A stretch of DNA of 9,258 nt from Flavipsychrobacter stenotrophus (lineage in GTDB: Bacteria > Bacteroidota > Bacteroidia > Chitinophagales > Chitinophagaceae), in assembly GCA_947371715.1 (NCBI GenBank), contig CANBQQ010000091.1, positions 1 to 9,258 on the forward strand. The letters run 5' to 3'. Below are positions 1-6,500 of the stretch, in pieces; the stretch's first letter is position 1, and every line of letters starts with the position of its first letter. A program made the translations under genes and the position numbers. The notes below the pieces were generated by a model. The model was not told where the DNA came from. It made no database searches and saw only the letters and a list, made by a program, of their open reading frames with translations.

Positions 1-572
1 GGCTGCCCTGCACCTACATTGTAAGTGCCTCCAAGTGTATTAAGTGTCTTCAGCGTAGTCGACACTGCCGGACCACCACAACCACTATTGTACGTAATAG
101 TTACAGGTATAGCCAGACCTGATTCTGAAATACCCGACACAACGCCCGATAAAGACACTGTAGCATAACCCGCCGGAGCAACAGACCACATACTTGCGGT
201 ACCAATGTTACCACCACCTAGAGTGTAATTGCCCGATGTGCAGATCGTTGTATCTGACGGAGTCATCGGTGCCGGACTGGCAGGCAATACGGCCACCGAA
301 ACAGTTGCAGTTGTAGCACAAGCAGGGGCAGACGACGGATCGCTCTTAACTGACACCGTGTATATACCGCTACCGGTAGCAGGAATTGATGGATAAGTAG
401 CTGACGCTGTGTAAGCAGCACTTGTACCATTTACTGCAGTACTGGAATAACCACCAGGGCCTGACCACGAATAGTAGTTATATCCTGCGGTTACTGGCGA
501 GGCTGATAAAGATAGCGTACTACCTATACATAGTGCAGTGGGATTAGCAGTAACGGTACCGGCTGACGGCGT
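1..572 (-). other. Ig/PKD-like modules running to the window edge, residues 2839-3028
   Basis: The first module reads AGTVTANPTALCIGSTLSL, then YNYYSWSGPGG and GIYTVSVKS, a typical Bacteroidota PKD/Ig-like pattern (Cys-x-Gly, W-x-G-P-x-G, G-x-Y-T-V). The second begins near PMTPSDTTIC (C2949) and has NYTLGGGN, SMWSVAP, PVTITYNSGCGGP. The last residues before the edge, LNTLGGTYNVGAGQP, look like the start of another module. The continuation is not available. Confidence 0.55.
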
Positions 573-3500
573 CTTACAGATCGAAATATTGTCAACCATT
601 AACAGTGAAGCATTGGCATTAGGTATGGCATCAATCTGTACATAATACATACCACTAGCGGTAATTGTAACACCGGTAGTTGCCCTGTTCCAGCCGGTTA
701 CCGCAAGTGTACCTCCGCTTGTATAAGTTGCCGAGGTAGTTCCGGTTGGCGTAGCCGTACTTGCAGCCGGAACGCTATTGCTGTTGGTTACAAAAGCAGC
801 CAGGCTCCATCTCTGCGGACCGCCGGAGCTGTTCCAGTCTTGCCTGTAATCAAATGCCATAGTGTAGGTACCTGGAGTAAGATAGATAGCCGGTGATACC
901 AACCAGTTATTGTCATTTGTATTGAGTGTGCTTGTATGTTTTCCAACAAACACATAATCCCACGAACCATATGCAGCTGGCATACTTACCGGTGTTGTTA
1001 CAGGTCCCACTACCGGTGCTCCATTACCATATTTAGGTACATAACTACCGGCATTTGCAGTAGCCGACCAACCAAGAGGTATGCTGTTCTGAGTCGATAT
1101 TGTTTCAAAACTCTCGAAATATGGTTCCGAAAACGGCACATTCATGATCGTAAGTGACGAGCTGGCACCGCAAGATGCTGTATTTGCAACAATGTTGGCA
1201 AAGTAAGTACCACCGGCAATACCCGTAAACAGATAACTCGTGGCAGACGCATCAGGCGACGTCCAGCTATATGAAGGCACACCGGTTCCAATGCTGTTGG
1301 TATACAAGTTCACAGTATAATTAGTTGTACCCGCTATGCCACCTGTCCAGGTCACCGTTCCTTGCGCCGGTGCAGTAGAACTAGTAGCAGGCGCTGAAGG
1401 AGGTGTTACGCATGTTGTAAAGGTGCTTATTCCGGGCGCCGTAGTCTTATAAGCAGGCTGAGTGCCTATACAGGTGATCCCTGTATAAGAATACATAAAG
1501 ACATTGTAAGCTGTAGCAGCCGACAATCCTGCTGTAGGATCAGTAGTCAAAGAAACAGATGCTCCCGCGGCTACCTTGGCAATAACAGTACCTCCCCCTA
1601 ATGAGGCTCCTATGGGATAGTTTACACCTGAAACAGGCGAAGCCGACAGTGTAGCAGATGTAGAAGCAACAACAATATAAGAATCTACAACCGGCGATGG
1701 CGGCGTAAATGAAATGACGGTAGTTGTACCTATTGCAGGTGCACATGATAAGGCACTAGGCGACCCGGCAGGTGCACTGCATGGGAAGAATCGTTCCACT
1801 TTTACATCATCGATATATAGCCTGTTCATATCTGCAACACTGTTACAATGGAAACCATAATAGATATAACCAGTAGATGGTGCAACAAAGCTCACTGATT
1901 GGGTAGCTAATGTGGTATTTGTAATAGCTGTATTGGCGTACAAACTTGTAGTCATTCCTGCTACTGTATTGCTGTAACCATATTTGACTTCTAGTTTTTC
2001 CGGAAACGTTGTTCCGCCATTATTACCATAATTGAATGTTAGTTTATAAGTATTTCCTGCGGTGCAGAAGATGGCCGGGGTAAATGCCCAGTCATCGGCA
2101 GCATTTGGCGTACTGTATCGGTAAGAAAGGATATTGGGAGCACTACTACCGGTGGTAGTTCCTGCAAAGTTTGTCCAGATTGATGGATCACCATCGCCGT
2201 TAACGTCAGCAGTGGTCCATCCACATGGCATGGCAGGAGCGGTTACTCCATCAAAATTCTCATTGTAAGGGAATGTAGAAATTGGTGTAAACGTTAGGGT
2301 TTGTCCTGAGGTTTGTATGGACGAAGATGATGCGCACGTTATTTCACATTTATAATAGGTGGCACCCGGTGTTGTATAAGTGAAAGCGTAAGTGTTAGAT
2401 GTAGCACCCACAACATTACTATAAGTAATGTTATCAGTTGATGATTTCCACTGGTAAGAAAGACCTGCAACTCCCGAGGTCGCACTACCGTCCAGCGACA
2501 ACGTTGTTGCGAAACCAGCGCATCCTGAGCTTACAGATGCCAGAACATTCCCGGGCGCAGGAGTTCCCGAACAAGCAGTTGCACCTGTTCCTGTAAGTGT
2601 AATTGCTGCAGGGGAAGACAATCCTCCTCCGGTAATGGTAATTGTACCGTTGTACGCTATATTGGCAATTGGGTTGAACTGAACTGTAAGCGGTATTGAA
2701 GCAGCCCCGCCGGAATATGGCACAGATAAAGAACTTGAGAACGCGCCGCCATTAGACAACAGATAACCCGTAGGAGCATTTACTGTTAATGTTCCTGCAG
2801 CAGGCGACAATACGATACCTATTAATGCAGCAGACAAAGTAGTAGTAGTCCCTGTGGTCACCAAACCAAATGAAATTGTTGATGGCGCACTGACAACAGA
2901 AGGCAACTGCGTAACAGAAATATTATCCAGCCCGATATCCGTACTACCAAAATCACCCGTAACTGTCCAACGCAGTATTGCTGTTGTACCTGATGTTGGC
3001 GCAGCGCCTGTTGACAGTGTACGTGTTGTCCATGAAGTAGTATTGGCTGCCGGAACATCAATATCACTAAAAGTCACTCCATTGTTAACCGATATCTGTA
3101 GCTTCAGCTGATCAGTGCCATCAACGTTTATATAATCATATTTTATCTGTTTGTTTCCGGCAGGGAATGTCATATAGAGGTCTAAAGTAGCTGTACCGGA
3201 TGATCCATAGCTGTGAAAACGTGCAGAATGGCTGCCGACGGACCCTAATGGACTATATGCTCCAAAAAGGCTTCCCCATCCCGCTCCTGCTACACCGTCA
3301 TCATCTCTGCGCCATGAGCCTGCACCCGATGTCGGGTTGTTTGACCAGAAATAATTTGGCTTTTCACGGGTAGACAAACAACTTACCCATGTTGGCTCAA
3401 AACCTTCTGAGAACGGCATACTTGCCGGAGTTGGTGTTGGGCCATAGTTAAGCAAGAGACTTGAAGAACTACTCATCAACCCCGTAGAGTTACAAGTTAC

Positions 3501-6500
3501 ATTGCAGCGGTAATATATAGCGGCAGTAACAGTAGCAGAATAGGTGGCCGCATTGCTGGTTCCACTAGCTGTTGTCCAGCTTACATTGTCAGAAGAACTT
3601 TGCCACAAATAAGTAAGATCTGAAATGCCGACAAGACCTGGTAGCGACAAAGTAGATGAATAGGACGAGCAACCACCATTGTCACTGGCAGTTACTGTAC
3701 CTGGAGCGGGAGTACCTGTACATGGATTTGTGCCGACCCCGGTAACAGGTATACTATATGTGGAAATACCACCACCAGTTATAGTAATATTGCCGCTATA
3801 TGCGATCGCCGACGCAGGTGTGAACTTAACGCTAAGCGTAGAACTGGTTATCGTAGCACCGGAAGCTGTATAAGGAATTGTGTATGAGCTGCCGTATATT
3901 GATGTAGCCGGATCCATTACTGTAAAGCCTGCCGGCGCATTGATAGTAAGGTTTCCTGATGCTGGCGTAAGTGCCGATGCCGATAACGTAGCCGTTTGTA
4001 CAGAACTGGTCGGTAATGCAACATTACCAAACGCGATCGGCAAAACCGAGCTGGTCACCGATGGTAATACTGTGACCGATATATTATCAAGCCCGATGTC
4101 AGTACTTCCAAAATCACCGGTTACCGTCCAGCGTAGAATTGCAGTTGTACCTGAAGCAGGAACCATAGCTGTAGTGATTGTCCTTGTCGTCCATGAAGCA
4201 GCCACGGTTGAAGGAATATCAATATCGGTAAATGAAGTTCCATTATCCAAAGATATTTGCAGTTTCATCTGGTCGGTACCATCCACATTCACATAATCGT
4301 ATTTTATCTGCTTGGTTCCTGCCGAGAATGTTAGATACAGATCCATTGTTCCTGTAGACGAAGATCCAAAACTATGAAAACGTGCCGAGTGAGAACCGGC
4401 AGAACCAAGGGGGCTATATGCACCGCTAAGTGTCCCCCATCCCGCACCTGCAACGCCATCATCATCTCTTCGCCATGAATTAGAACCGGTAACCGGAGTG
4501 TTCACCCAGTACCCTCCGGGCTTTTCCCTTGTTGAAGCACAGCTCACCCAGTTATTCTCAAAACTTTCCGAAAATGGCAGTGTAGTTGGCGCTAACCCAT
4601 AATATATAAGATTCACCGAAGAAGAGGAAGAAGATAAACTAACACTTGAGCAGGTAAGCACGCAACGATAATAAGATGTTGCTGATACAGTTGCTGTGTA
4701 AACCGAAGATGTGCTTCCACCTGGTGCATTCGTCCATGTAGCATTATCAGGTGATGCCTGCCATTGATAAGCGATTCCCGCTTCAGTAGAAGCTCCTGTT
4801 AAAGACAGATTGGAATTATAAGTTGCACATCCGGAATTAACCGATGCAGTTGCAGCTCCCCCGGTTGGTGCACCGGAGCAAGATACTGCTCCTGCACCTG
4901 TAACAGCAATGTTGTAAGCAGGAGAAATACCTCCCCCCGAAATAGTTATTGAACCGTTATAAGAGATCGAAGACACAGGACTAAACTGAACCGTTAATGT
5001 TGTGGTTACTCCACTTGCGGTATATGGAATAGTTAATGTGTTGGAAAATGCACCACCATTAGAAAGTAAGTAGCCTGTAGGCGCTGTAACAGTTAGCGAT
5101 CCCGACGCCGGCGTAAGTGCTGCTGCTACCACTGATGTGGATAATGTAGTACTCGTACCGGTCACAACACTTCCAAATACCAATGTTGATGGCGAAGCTA
5201 CAGCACCTGGCGCCAGTGTAACAGATATGTTATCAAGGCCTATATCATCATTGCCAAAATCTGAAGTAGCTGTCCACCTGAGTATTGCAGTAGTACCGGA
5301 AGACGGTACGGCCGATGTGGTACAACTACGACTGGTCCATGATGTGGCAATGGCCGTAGGAACATCAAGGTCGGTAAACGTTGAACCATTATTAGTAGAT
5401 ATCTGCAGCTTCAGCTGATCGGCTCCGCTAGGATTGATATAATTATAAGTGATTATCTTGGAGCCCGCAGGGAAGGTGATGTAAAGGTCCATGGTACCAA
5501 TCAGGCCGGCTGTAGCATTGTAAGAATGGAAACGCGCCGAGCGGGCACCTGCCGAAAATACCGGACTATAACTGCCACTTATGCTTGTCCAACCGCTTAT
5601 GCCGGTAGTGGTATTATCCTGCCTCCAGGAGTTATTACCCGTTGCAGGCGAATTCAACCAGAAATAATTTGGACGCTCCTGCGTTGCGGCACAACTTACC
5701 CATGCTGTTTCAAAACTTTCTGTGAATGGAATAGACGCAGGTGACGTTGCTGTTGCTCCGTAAAACAACTGAAGGCTTGCTGACGTTGCAGCCGATGCCG
5801 ATGCTGTACACGTAGCCGTACACCTGTAATAAATACCTGATGTCACTGTAGCTGCGTAAGTCGCTGCATTGTTGGTGCCGGTTGCTGCGCCCCATGTTAT
5901 ATTATCGGGTGAGCTTTCCCAGAGATAGGTGAAGCCGGTAATACCAGACAATGCAGGAAGTGATAAAGTAGACGAATAAGATGAACAGCCAGCCAAAGCA
6001 GTGCCGGAAGGAGTACCTGGCACAGGCATCCCTGAACACGCATTTTGGCCGGTTCCGGAAACCGGAATATTATTATTAATGCTCAATCCACCGCCTGTAA
6101 CGGTAACACTTGCATTGTTAACCCCGGTAACGCCCGGTGCAAATTGAACCGTTAGCGTAGATGGTGTAAGCGATGCACCACCACCTGTGTAGGCTACCGT
6201 AGTACTGGTAACTGCAGTTGATCCGGTCCAGATATAGTAACCTGCAGGTGCAGTAACTGTCAGATTTCCTGATGATGGGACAAGGTTGTATGCAGACAAT
6301 GTTGTCGTCAATGTAGTTGTAGATCCAGTATTTACATTGCCGAAAGCAAGCGGCGTCGGAGCGGCTATTACCGACGGCAATAACGAAACATAAATACTGT
6401 CAAGACCTATGTCACTTGCACCGGCATCAGATGTTGCCTGCCATCTCAGTATAGCGGTAGTACCTACAGAAGGTACAGCCGTTGTGGTCACAGTCCTGCC

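Noticed and set aside
3880..4296. Plus-strand open frame of 138 codons, with similar ones at 2854-3111, 5137-5418 and 6409-6654 sharing text like LPKSPVTVQ.
   Set aside because: They are antisense to the same part of each MAM-like/ASH repeat. Their similarity is the reverse-strand image of the repeated coding sequence; they have no start signals or independent domain character.
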